The notes under the pieces were generated by a model. It was not told where the DNA came from, searched no databases, and worked only from the letters and a program-made list of their open reading frames with translations. A stretch of 64,000 nucleotides of DNA from NCBI RefSeq assembly GCF_001005305.1, contig NZ_LBMH01000004.1, positions 124,001 through 188,000 on the forward strand. Direction: 5' to 3'. The stretch is from Kordia zhangzhouensis (GTDB lineage Bacteria; Bacteroidota; Bacteroidia; Flavobacteriales; Flavobacteriaceae). A program made the position numbers and the translations under genes. Positions 18,602 through 26,826 of this stretch are shown here, one piece after another (position 1 is the stretch's first letter; each line of letters starts with the position of its first letter).

Positions 18602-19654
18602 ATGAAATACTATAAATCCATTGAAGAGACAATTGCAGAAGTTCAAAAAAAGGACAAACGCTACAACTATGTCATCTTAATTATCATTATTTTGATGATA
18701 GCGATTATTGCTTCTTTGATTATTTATGCACAAGACAAACGCAATCGTGCAAATGAGGAATTGATTGCAAAATATGAGTTGGAATTGATTGAAAATAAGC
18801 GTTTAAAAATTCAAGATTCACTGCGTACAGACTCCATTACACAATTGGTCAAAACTCTTAGAAAAGAATTAGAAATGATTGAAAGAAAACTAGAGACCAA
18901 CACCATCTTGGATGCTGACAAAATGGTTGTTATGAATACTGTGAATTTGGCGCAAGAGAAATTGAACCGAATTACTAATAATGTGACTGACAATACGATT
19001 GTACGTTATTATAAACGTAAAGCAGACGGGAATCGTATTGAGCGATTAATTCAGTCAATGAAAGACCCACAATTCAACTTAAACTTAAAACAAGTAGCCG
19101 ATGACAATGGGCGTTATCGTGTAAATACGGTTTGGTATGGAACAGATGTAGATAAAGAAGAGGTGCGTAATTTGGTTAGTGCTTTACTCCAAATAGGAAT
19201 TGATATAAAAACAATTAAGGAGTTTGATAACCCTAGTACTAAAGAATGGAAAAGTGAAGCCATAGAAATAGGTTACGAGCCAACAACAATTACTAAAAGT
19301 ATTACCAGTGCCGACCTTACACGTTATGTGACAAAAAACAATAATAGTGACTATTATGTACGCTTTTATTCGTTCAATCCAGATGCAAAGATTAAACAAT
19401 CATTGACGCAGTTTATTAAACGACAAAATTATAATTTGAAAGTATATCCAGATTGGAAAGAAAAACCAAGTTTCTTTTCTAGTTCGCCAACCGTTTTTTA
19501 TTATAGTGAACAAAGCAAAGCCGAAGCAGAAGAGTTGGCAAACAAGCTTAATCAAGCTAATAGAAAATTGCGCTTTACAGTTCAACGCGGAAACGGTTAT
19601 GGAATTAGTAAAAGTGAATTAGATAATACTTTTATTGTACATTATTTGCAATAG
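18602..19654 (+). CDS. membrane-anchored coiled-coil protein with duplicated alpha/beta module
   Basis: The 350-residue protein has one N-terminal membrane helix (residues ~22-44), a coiled coil rich in Glu/Lys/Leu (~48-120), and a C-terminal half that looks like two related alpha/beta modules. 'TIVRYYKRKADGNRIERLIQ' and 'VNTVWYGTDVDKEEVRNLVS' in the first match 'YYVRFYSFNPDAKIKQSLTQ' and 'PTVFYYSEQSKAEAEELANK' in the second. Each module has strand-helix-strand patterns reminiscent of SPOR or LytR_C folds. I do not recognise the family. As third gene of the nuclease-CHAT operon it may be the sensor or scaffold. Confidence 0.7.
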   Translation: MKYYKSIEETIAEVQKKDKRYNYVILIIIILMIAIIASLIIYAQDKRNRANEELIAKYELELIENKRLKIQDSLRTDSITQLVKTLRKELEMIERKLETNTILDADKMVVMNTVNLAQEKLNRITNNVTDNTIVRYYKRKADGNRIERLIQSMKDPQFNLNLKQVADDNGRYRVNTVWYGTDVDKEEVRNLVSALLQIGIDIKTIKEFDNPSTKEWKSEAIEIGYEPTTITKSITSADLTRYVTKNNNSDYYVRFYSFNPDAKIKQSLTQFIKRQNYNLKVYPDWKEKPSFFSSSPTVFYYSEQSKAEAEELANKLNQANRKLRFTVQRGNGYGISKSELDNTFIVHYLQ

Positions 19655-19655
19655 T

Positions 19656-19803
19656 TACTTGGTTTGTTCTATCTTTTTGTAGAGATATTCTAATAAAAAG
19701 CATATAATACTAATACCTAGAGCAATGTATACAGATGAGGGACTTTCAGAATAATGTTATACAAGTAAAGGCTATCATTGCAATCATAAATTCTTTATAT
19801 AGT
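19656..19803 (-). pseudogene. possible remnant of a small two-helix membrane protein
   Basis: Reading the minus strand, one frame gives MIAMIAFTCITLF and stops. The next frame then continues with 'SESPSSVYIALGISIICFLL' and ends 'EYLYKKIEQTK'. Joined by a one-base shift they make a small protein with two hydrophobic helices. Only this join supports the call, and it could be chance in AT-rich DNA. Confidence 0.3.
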
Positions 19804-19807
19804 ATCT

Positions 19808-20377
19808 CTAATTTCTACTTTTGATATTATTCTCACATAAGTAAATAATCTCTTTGACGCGTTTTTCACGAGTAGCTGTACGCTTTGCTTGATGAAGCCA
19901 ATATAAATAGCTTTTTTGATACGAAGGACTGAAATTTTGATAGTTTTCAAATGCTGTAGGGTGTTGATTAAAAGCTATTTGCAACTCTTTCGGAATGATT
20001 CCGTTTTCAACGTCATCTAAAGCAGTCCATGAACCATCTTTCATAGCAGCAATCATTTTTTCAGTTCCGCTTCTATGCATTAGCCCAGTAGCTGTCAACT
20101 CAACAATGTATGTTTTGTTTAATTTGCTCCATACACTTTTTGGTTTTCTTGGACAAAAGTATTGCCGTCTACGTTCGTTATCAAGTCTTTTAACGGTGCT
20201 ATCAATCCAACCAAAACATAATGCTACTTTTACAGCTTCTTCCCAACGCATGCTGTCTTTTTCAGAACTTACTTTATAAAAAATCAAATATATACCAGAT
20301 GATGAGTCATGATTTTCTTCTAACCATTCACGCCATTCCGTATCGTTTTTAAAATAAAGCTCTTCGTGTTTTTTCAT
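19808..20377 (-). CDS. YdeI/OmpD-associated family protein
   Basis: The 189-residue protein has the YdeI-like pattern: 'EWREWLEENHDSSSGIYLIF', 'WEEAVKVALCFGWIDSTVKR', 'RKPKSVWSKLNK' and a C-terminal 'FSPSYQKSYLYWLHQAKRTA' with a basic 'TREKRVKEII' tail. Family members are cytoplasmic and have been linked to resistance to peptides and bacteriocins in enterics, but the biochemical role is unknown. It is a single gene with normal length. Confidence 0.88.
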   Translation of the reverse strand: MKKHEELYFKNDTEWREWLEENHDSSSGIYLIFYKVSSEKDSMRWEEAVKVALCFGWIDSTVKRLDNERRRQYFCPRKPKSVWSKLNKTYIVELTATGLMHRSGTEKMIAAMKDGSWTALDDVENGIIPKELQIAFNQHPTAFENYQNFSPSYQKSYLYWLHQAKRTATREKRVKEIIYLCENNIKSRN

Positions 20378-20440
20378 TGCTAGTATCGTTCTATATTTTA
20401 ATCGTATCCAATAGAAACCAAATAAAATATTTTTGAGATG

Positions 20441-21778
20441 TTATCTAAACACTTTTGCGGGAAATACAATCAAACTCTCATGTCCGTTCTTTCCAACGGT
20501 AGCAATACCAAAGTAATAATTGTCAATAACGATGCCTTTTAAGGTAAATTCAGTAACATTGCCAACAAATCGGGAGTATTGCCATTGTGGAGCGGTGGTA
20601 TCTCTCCAGTAAATTTTATAACCTATCACATTACTATCGTCTGATTTTTTCCAGCGAAATTTTACACTTGGTTCAACAACTCCTCCAATTTCAACTTCTT
20701 TTGGTGGAAGAGGAGACCATGCCAAACTCGCCAGATTAATTGCATTGACAGCAGTAAGTTTTTTTGCGTAGTCAAAATTAACCCCTTCAATTACATCTCC
20801 GTATTTAATACCATTTTCCTCACGAATGTTTTGGTGTTGACGATTGTAATTTTCATGAGCTTCCATGATTCGAACTCCGGCAAATCCCAAATCATTAAAT
20901 GGTCTATGATGACCACCTCGACCAAAACGGTCCAAACGATATATCATCATAGGATTCATTTCGGGCATATAGGTTTGTACTTTTTTATGAATATAACGAG
21001 CTAATTGACGAGAAATTCCATCTACTTCACCACCATAAAAACGACGAGATCTGCGTTCACGTTCAGTTTCATTAGCAGGAACAGGTTCGGAAAAAATACG
21101 AAACGAACGATTATCGATAACGCCATCAACTCCTTCAATATTGCCAATCATATCATTGTTTAACACGCCAATAATATCCCAACCTTGTTCTTTGGCATAG
21201 TTGGCTAATCCTTGTCCGCCAAAAAGTCCTTGCTCTTCGCCCGACAATCCAACGTAAATAATACTATTTTCAAAACTATATTTTGAAAGCACTCTAGCCG
21301 CTTCAATAGTTCCTGCCATTCCAGAAGCATTGTCGTTTGCGCCAGGAGCGTCTGTGGTAAAATCCATAGTGTCGCTTGCTCGCGAATCAATATCACCACT
21401 CATAATAACATAGCGATTAGGGTATTTGGTTCCTTTTTGAATTGCGACTACATTTACCACCCAAGCGTCTTTTGGGACACGACTATTTCCTTCTTTGGTT
21501 ACAAAATCTTTCTGATAAAATACGTTTAGACAGTTATTACAGTTGGCAGAGATTTTTTCAAATTCTTTTTTAATCCAACGTCTGGCAGCGCCAATACCTC
21601 GTGTTTCAGAAACTGTGTCGCTAAACGTATTTCGTGTTCCAAAGTTTGCCAACGTTTTAATATCATTTTCAATTCTATCAGCAGAAACCGCATCAATAAT
21701 CGTATATAGCCGAGAATCTGTTTGAGAAAACGCAATGGTAGCGGTGCATAGTAGAATGATAGTATATATTTTTTTCAT
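20441..21778 (-). CDS. M28 family zinc metallopeptidase with C-terminal fibronectin-like domain
   Basis: The 445-residue enzyme has a signal peptide (residues 1-18, 'TATIAFSQT'). It shows the di-zinc aminopeptidase motifs 'MSGDIDSRAS', 'PGANDNASGMAG' (zinc Asp), 'GLSGEEQGLFG' (catalytic and zinc Glu), 'NNDMIGN' and the late His in 'IMEAHENY'. A fibronectin III-like domain covers residues ~345-445 ('VKFRWKKSDDSNVIGYKIYW'). It should remove N-terminal residues from peptides outside the cytoplasm. It follows the DUF6265 gene with a gap of about 30 bases, probably in one operon. Confidence 0.9.
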   Translation of the reverse strand: MKKIYTIILLCTATIAFSQTDSRLYTIIDAVSADRIENDIKTLANFGTRNTFSDTVSETRGIGAARRWIKKEFEKISANCNNCLNVFYQKDFVTKEGNSRVPKDAWVVNVVAIQKGTKYPNRYVIMSGDIDSRASDTMDFTTDAPGANDNASGMAGTIEAARVLSKYSFENSIIYVGLSGEEQGLFGGQGLANYAKEQGWDIIGVLNNDMIGNIEGVDGVIDNRSFRIFSEPVPANETERERRSRRFYGGEVDGISRQLARYIHKKVQTYMPEMNPMMIYRLDRFGRGGHHRPFNDLGFAGVRIMEAHENYNRQHQNIREENGIKYGDVIEGVNFDYAKKLTAVNAINLASLAWSPLPPKEVEIGGVVEPSVKFRWKKSDDSNVIGYKIYWRDTTAPQWQYSRFVGNVTEFTLKGIVIDNYYFGIATVGKNGHESLIVFPAKVFR

Positions 21779-21808
21779 AATAGGGAGAACTATTTTTATA
21801 GAATTTGG

Positions 21809-23074
21809 TTAGTTTTTTTTAGTGTAGGTAAACGGAACAATTTCAACAGAACCATTTTTTTGACCAATTGCTACATAAATAATCATAGTATGTTCGTCAA
21901 TTTTCTCAAAAGTCATTCCTTCAAAAATGGCTTTGTTCTCTGTTATGCGAATTAGGGGAAAATCTACGGTTTGATCTTTTGTTTCCCAGCCTTTCAAATC
22001 GTTATTGAAATGTTTTAATCGTAAGAGCAAACTGTTATTTTCTTCCACAATTGTCTCAATTTCGTAGAACTGCACTTCATTGTCAACAATCAATTTGAAG
22101 GTTGCCATCATAGAACCGCCTGATGGTTCGCTCCAATTTTCTTCAGTAATTCCTCCAAAAGCTTCTCCTTTCCAATTTCCAGCAATCCAACGAAGGTTTT
22201 CTAATGTAGGAGCTAATGTTGTTTCGGGTTCTGCAACTAACGCTAGTTTGTTGTTGGCTTTGTTGACAGTTATTCGTGTGATATTATCAAATTTTTCATG
22301 ATCAAATAAAGTAACAATTTTCCAATCTGTATCTTTTTTAGGATCAAAATGATACAATACTTTTCCTTTTCCCATTAAAATAGAACCGTCAAGTAGCCAG
22401 CACATGTCTTCTACTTTAGGAATTGTATGAATAATTTTTTTAGTTTCCCCTGTTTTAAGATCTAATGAACGAATTTCCCAATGCTCATTCTTTTTACTGA
22501 TGTAACTTACTAGATTCGTATTAGGAATATTGTGTAAAGAGCGTCCAATATTAGTGTCTACCGTACGATTGGTATTATTTCTAAGAGTAGAAATCACCAA
22601 TTCATTCGGCTCTCCTAATACAAATGATACAACAGTATTTTTATCATGCCACACATAGTAGCCGATTACTTTGTCACTGATGATGCTTTTACTTTTGCCA
22701 CTTCGGTAATGATACAAACGTTGTAAGCCTGTAGTATCTAAGCGAATGGCAGAAATATCTTTTGTAGTAGGGATGGAGGTAGGTGAATATTCACTTCCTT
22801 GTTTTGTAGACGAAAGCCATTCTTTTTTTCCAGTATTGGTATGGTAAGCGCAGATATCCGTTTGTCCGTTTCGCGTAGAGGCAAAAAGAATTTTATTACT
22901 GTATTGAAACGAAGGCTGATTGTCATACCCTTCATTATTGGAAATATTTTTTCCATTAGAAATCTTAATTTGCCCTTCTTCTGTAGTAAGATCAAATAAA
23001 TAGATTTCTGTGTTGGTTTGTGCATACAGAGCAAGCGGACACACAATTCCTAGAAATTGTAACAATCTTTTCAT
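21809..23074 (-). CDS. secreted PD40-propeller protein fused to a DUF6265-like domain
   Basis: The 421-residue protein has a signal peptide ('IVCPLALYAQT'), then TolB/PD40-type blades ('NNEGYDNQPSFQYSNKILFA', 'CAYHTNTGKKEWLS', 'EYSPTSIPTTKDISAI') over residues ~25-280. The last ~135 residues, starting 'LENLRWIAGNWKGEAFGG' and including 'GGSMMATFKLI', match the lipocalin-like DUF6265 pattern. The two halves usually occur as separate proteins. No catalytic residues can be assigned. It is the first gene of a probable operon with the M28 peptidase. Confidence 0.75.
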   Translation of the reverse strand: MKRLLQFLGIVCPLALYAQTNTEIYLFDLTTEEGQIKISNGKNISNNEGYDNQPSFQYSNKILFASTRNGQTDICAYHTNTGKKEWLSSTKQGSEYSPTSIPTTKDISAIRLDTTGLQRLYHYRSGKSKSIISDKVIGYYVWHDKNTVVSFVLGEPNELVISTLRNNTNRTVDTNIGRSLHNIPNTNLVSYISKKNEHWEIRSLDLKTGETKKIIHTIPKVEDMCWLLDGSILMGKGKVLYHFDPKKDTDWKIVTLFDHEKFDNITRITVNKANNKLALVAEPETTLAPTLENLRWIAGNWKGEAFGGITEENWSEPSGGSMMATFKLIVDNEVQFYEIETIVEENNSLLLRLKHFNNDLKGWETKDQTVDFPLIRITENKAIFEGMTFEKIDEHTMIIYVAIGQKNGSVEIVPFTYTKKN

Positions 23075-23204
23075 CAGGTTGATTTGTTAGTTGGTTTAGA
23101 AAGTTACGCATTTTTAGAAATATGCTTTTACTCTGCATTGATTTTTAACAAAATAAGCTCAGAAGTTTAGGGTTTTAAAAAAGCTTATTTTTTTAATTTT
23201 TTTA

Positions 23205-23675
23205 TTACTTCCGCAATCCAAATCCTTTAGGTGCTTTTAGAGGACTAGAATCGTACATGTTGATATAGATTGAAACGGTATCTTTTGAGCCTTCCCAAGT
23301 AACTCTGTAATTATCTAAAAGGGCAAACTCACCATAGGGAGAATTGTTACTTTTTACTGCACAGCAGCTTCCTGCTCGGTAATACGAAACAACTTCACCA
23401 TTAGGGCCAGTTAATGCATTTAAATAACGTCGTTCATTTATAGGACCTTCACCATCTTTAACACCGCCAACTTCTACAGCATTTTTTGGAGAATATCCAT
23501 ATGTAGTATCTGTAGCTATTTCGTTGATTACAAAAGTGTACTGATCTTTCAGTGTTTGTTTATAATTTTTGTCGGTTGCTTTTTTGATAGAAGTTGTTTT
23601 TGCTACAGTAGATTTTTTACTTCCACAAGCAATTACAAATCCTGTCATCAAAAAGATGAATACTATTTTTCTCAT
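23205..23675 (-). CDS. small lipoprotein, unknown function
   Basis: The 156-residue protein has a lipobox near residue 17 ('GFVIACGSKK'), a basic/Thr linker, and a compact domain with 'GGVKDGEGPINERRYLNAL', 'YYRAGSCCAVKSN' and a C-terminal 'YINMYDSSPLKAPKGF'. The paired Cys in GSCCA is notable. Proteins with this pattern are widespread in flavobacteria and I believe they are often mislabelled as an aldolase of KDO synthesis; nothing in the sequence supports that enzyme. A role at the outer membrane is likely. Confidence 0.7.
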   Translation of the reverse strand: MRKIVFIFLMTGFVIACGSKKSTVAKTTSIKKATDKNYKQTLKDQYTFVINEIATDTTYGYSPKNAVEVGGVKDGEGPINERRYLNALTGPNGEVVSYYRAGSCCAVKSNNSPYGEFALLDNYRVTWEGSKDTVSIYINMYDSSPLKAPKGFGLRK

Positions 23676-23820
23676 ACGTTCAGTTTTAGCGTGTTAATGC
23701 AATATTCTAAACTATAGTTTTCACCTTAAAAAACAAATTTTATCGGTTGTTCGGTCTGTTTTTGAGTTTAGTGACTCAAAAGAAATTTTTTATAGCGCAT
23801 AAAAAGCATACTTTTACCTT

Positions 23821-24177
23821 ATGACTTTGTTATCTTACATTTCACTATACACAATGTCAGCAATTTATCTTATTGCTGGAATGTGTCATTTTTGGAAGCC
23901 TAAATTTTTTTTAAGTATTACGCCAAAATGGGTTCCTATACCCGCATTTGTAAATATAGCAGTTGGTATAGCTGAGGTACTTTTGGGATTAGCATTGCTG
24001 TGGGAAACAACACGTAGCTACGCAGCCATAGGAATTATAATTTTATTGATTTTCGTATTTCCTGCCAATGTATACCACTATCAAAAAGCCAAGCGTAAAG
24101 GAAAGATGGTAATTGTTACGATGATTCGTTTGCCAATACAACTTTTACTATTGTATTGGGCATATACTTTTGTATAG
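23821..24177 (+). CDS. DoxX-like small membrane protein
   Basis: The 118-residue protein consists of four membrane helices. Its DoxX-like start ('SAIYLIAGMCHFWKPKFFL') is followed by 'FVNIAVGIAEVLLGLALLW', 'IGIIILLIFVFPANVYHY' and 'LPIQLLLLYWAYTFV'. DoxX-family proteins sit in the inner membrane and have been tied to respiration and redox defence; the role here is unknown. TACTTTTA lies just before the ATG, so the mRNA could be nearly leaderless. Confidence 0.82.
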   Translation: MTLLSYISLYTMSAIYLIAGMCHFWKPKFFLSITPKWVPIPAFVNIAVGIAEVLLGLALLWETTRSYAAIGIIILLIFVFPANVYHYQKAKRKGKMVIVTMIRLPIQLLLLYWAYTFV

Positions 24178-24184
24178 CCCTTTT

Positions 24185-26164
24185 TTATACTTTAAATCTT
24201 AATAAACGTAAAGCATTGAGCACCACTAAAAGCGTAGAGCCTTCGTGTATAGCCACAGCACTACCAATGTTTGTTAATCCCATAATGGTAATCGGTACTA
24301 AAAAGGCAACTACACCTAAGCTAATCCATAAGTTTTGCTTGATGATATATTTGGATTTTCTACTCAATCCAATAACAAAAGGAAGTTTATCTATTTTATC
24401 AGACATTAAAGCTACATCCGCAGTTTCGAGCGCTACATCACTTCCCGCTGCTCCCATAGCCACGCCAACGGTACTATTTGCCATTGCAGGAGCATCATTT
24501 ACACCATCGCCAATCATGGCTACTTTGGCATCACGTTGTTTGAGTTGTTGAATGGCTTTTACTTTGTCTTCTGGTAGTAAATTTCCTTTGGCTTCAGTTA
24601 ATCCAATTTGTCTTGCAATGGAATCTCCTACATTTTGATGATCGCCCGTAAGCATAATCATTTTTTTAATGCCTATATCTTTTAATTTTTGAAGAGTATC
24701 TTTTGCGGTAGCTCTTGGCACGTCCATTACGCTCAATAAGCCAATGAGTTGTGCTTGATAAGCAACTAACATGACTGTATGACCATTTTCTAGTAACTCC
24801 TTCATTGTGGTTTCTACATGTGAGGTTACGGCAATTCCATTATCAAGCATGAGCCTAGTATTTCCTATATAAACCCATTCATTTTTGTAAATGGCTTTGA
24901 TTCCTTTTCCTTGAATGGCTTGAATGTCTGATGCCTCATTATTAGTTTCAATAGAATATGTAGTTTTTATGTCTTTTGATATGGCTCTGGCCAAAGGATG
25001 ATTACTCAAACTTTCTACTTCTACAACAACTTTTAAAAATTGTTTTTCATCAAAATCATTTAAAGGTATGGCATTGGTTAGTTTCGGTTTTCCTTCTGTT
25101 AAGGTTCCAGTTTTGTCAAAAGCAATAGTGGTGAGGCTACCGAGGTCTTCTAATGCACGTCCTCCTTTTATTAGGACTCCATTTTTTGCTGCACAAGCAA
25201 TACCACTTAATACGGCACTTGGTGTAGAGATGGCCAACGCACATGGACTTGCGGCTATAAGTACACTAATGGCTCTGTAAAGACTTTCATTAATTGTTTC
25301 ATCAATAACTAAATGAGCAAAGCATAAAACAACTACTAAAAAGATTACGATAGGAACAAACCATTTTTCAAATTTTTTAGTTTGTAATTGTGTAGGCGAT
25401 TTTTGAGTTTCAGCTTCACTTACCATTTGAATCAGTCGCGAAATCGTACTGTCTTCATTGAGTTTTAAGACTAAAACTTCTATGGCGTTATCTCCATTAA
25501 TTGTTCCTGTGTATACCACATGCTGTTTGTCTATTTCATCAAAATTTGGAAGATTGGAACTATTTTTAATAGCTGTTTTATCTACTGGAATACTTTCTCC
25601 AGTTATAGAAGCTTGATTTATACTACTATGTCCATTTATTATAACACCATCTGCAGATATTTTTGCATTGGGTTTGACCACGATGATATCATGTAATTGT
25701 AACTTTTCAACAGGAACTTCTATAAGCTCTTGTCCCTTTTTAACTAAGGCAGTCTTAGGAGATAAACTACCGAGGGCTTCTATCGATTTTTTGGCTCTAC
25801 TCATGGCATAACTTTCTAATGCATGCCCAAGACTAAATAGAAATAGGAGCAAAGCACCTTCTCCCCAACTTCCAATATAAGCAGCACCAATAGCGGCTGC
25901 AATCATTAAGAAATCAATTTCAAACTCTCCTTTTTTTATCTTTTCATATGCTTCAATAGTGGTGTAAAAACCGCCAAAGAAATAGGCTAGTAGGTAACTA
26001 GTTAAGTAAGTCCACTCTGGAGCAGCAATGAGTTTTTTGAGAATAAGTCCTATAAAGAAAAATAAACCACTGAGAATGGCAAAGTAAAGCTCTGTTTTTT
26101 CTCCAAATATACCATGATGATCGTGTGTATGCTGATCGTGATTTGTGTGTTTTTGTGGTGTCAT
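24185..26164 (-). CDS. P1B-type heavy-metal ATPase, subgroup P1B-4-like (Co/Zn/Fe efflux)
   Basis: The 659-residue pump has no CXXC metal-binding domain. It starts with a His-rich tail ('HTNHDQHTHDHH') and has the phosphorylation motif DKTGT near 349, 'GVNDAPAM' and 'MLTGDHQ'. The membrane metal site is SPC, not CPC ('AASPCALAIS', ~306), and the last helix carries 'IHEGSTLLVVLNALRLL'. SPC plus HEG(G/S)T defines the P1B-4 subgroup (CoaT, CtpD, PfeT), which exports cobalt, zinc or ferrous iron. The protein ends right after that helix, as is usual for this subgroup. It converges with the DoxX-like gene. Confidence 0.93.
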   Translation of the reverse strand: MTPQKHTNHDQHTHDHHGIFGEKTELYFAILSGLFFFIGLILKKLIAAPEWTYLTSYLLAYFFGGFYTTIEAYEKIKKGEFEIDFLMIAAAIGAAYIGSWGEGALLLFLFSLGHALESYAMSRAKKSIEALGSLSPKTALVKKGQELIEVPVEKLQLHDIIVVKPNAKISADGVIINGHSSINQASITGESIPVDKTAIKNSSNLPNFDEIDKQHVVYTGTINGDNAIEVLVLKLNEDSTISRLIQMVSEAETQKSPTQLQTKKFEKWFVPIVIFLVVVLCFAHLVIDETINESLYRAISVLIAASPCALAISTPSAVLSGIACAAKNGVLIKGGRALEDLGSLTTIAFDKTGTLTEGKPKLTNAIPLNDFDEKQFLKVVVEVESLSNHPLARAISKDIKTTYSIETNNEASDIQAIQGKGIKAIYKNEWVYIGNTRLMLDNGIAVTSHVETTMKELLENGHTVMLVAYQAQLIGLLSVMDVPRATAKDTLQKLKDIGIKKMIMLTGDHQNVGDSIARQIGLTEAKGNLLPEDKVKAIQQLKQRDAKVAMIGDGVNDAPAMANSTVGVAMGAAGSDVALETADVALMSDKIDKLPFVIGLSRKSKYIIKQNLWISLGVVAFLVPITIMGLTNIGSAVAIHEGSTLLVVLNALRLLRFKV

Positions 26165-26286
26165 GTAGGTTGCATGGTTAAAGATACAAGATATTAAAAA
26201 TAAGTTGTTATGTGACGAGCAGTTTCACAAATGATTAATTTATTATAGGAAACATTTTTTCAATTTAGAAAAATGTACAGAAAAAA

Positions 26287-26760
26287 CTATATGGAACGAA
26301 CCAATAACCATACGGCTACAAATTCCTCCAAAGTTAGTTCGCCTTCAAAAGTAAAAAGGATGGTGTTGAGAGTGCGATTATTTTCTAGGTACACCTTCCC
26401 ATCTTCAATGTAGGCAATAATATCAAAAGAAGAGATGGAATTTCCTTGATAGATTGTATTGTTTTGTATGTTGAAAAGAATATCGCCTTGAAAGAAAGAA
26501 TTTCCCTTATACACTTTTCCATTTCGAACTGTGGCAACTATATCTTTTAAAAAAGTAAATCGCCCTTGATAAATCTTTGAATCTTGTACGTTGAATAAAA
26601 TATCTAGATTGAACTTCGAATTGCCTTTGTAAATGGTTCCATTCTCAACTGTACAAATCAAGTTTGTGGTGAAAGTAGAATTTCCGAGATATACTTTTGT
26701 CTGTGCAAAAGTCATCAACGCAATACAACTAAAGCATACAGTAAGTAGGTATTTTTTCAT
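26287..26760 (-). CDS. secreted protein made of ~23-residue repeats
   Basis: After a signal peptide (residues 1-19, 'LMTFAQT') the 157-residue protein consists of five or six copies of a ~23-residue unit: 'KVYLGNSTFTTNLICTVENG', 'TIYKGNSKFNLDILFNVQDS', 'KIYQGRFTFLKDIVATVRNG', 'KVYKGNSFFQGDILFNIQNN', 'TIYQGNSISSFDIIAYIEDG'. The regular V/I-Y-x-G-N-S and D-I-hydrophobic pattern predicts a beta-solenoid or stacked hairpins. The tail 'LTLEEFVAVWLLVRSI' is helical. I do not recognise the function. Confidence 0.75.
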   Translation of the reverse strand: MKKYLLTVCFSCIALMTFAQTKVYLGNSTFTTNLICTVENGTIYKGNSKFNLDILFNVQDSKIYQGRFTFLKDIVATVRNGKVYKGNSFFQGDILFNIQNNTIYQGNSISSFDIIAYIEDGKVYLENNRTLNTILFTFEGELTLEEFVAVWLLVRSI

Positions 26761-26826
26761 GTACTAAAGATACGTAAAGTTTACCTTACTTGGACAAGTT
26801 CAGTACAAGCCGCAGAAATGAAAACG

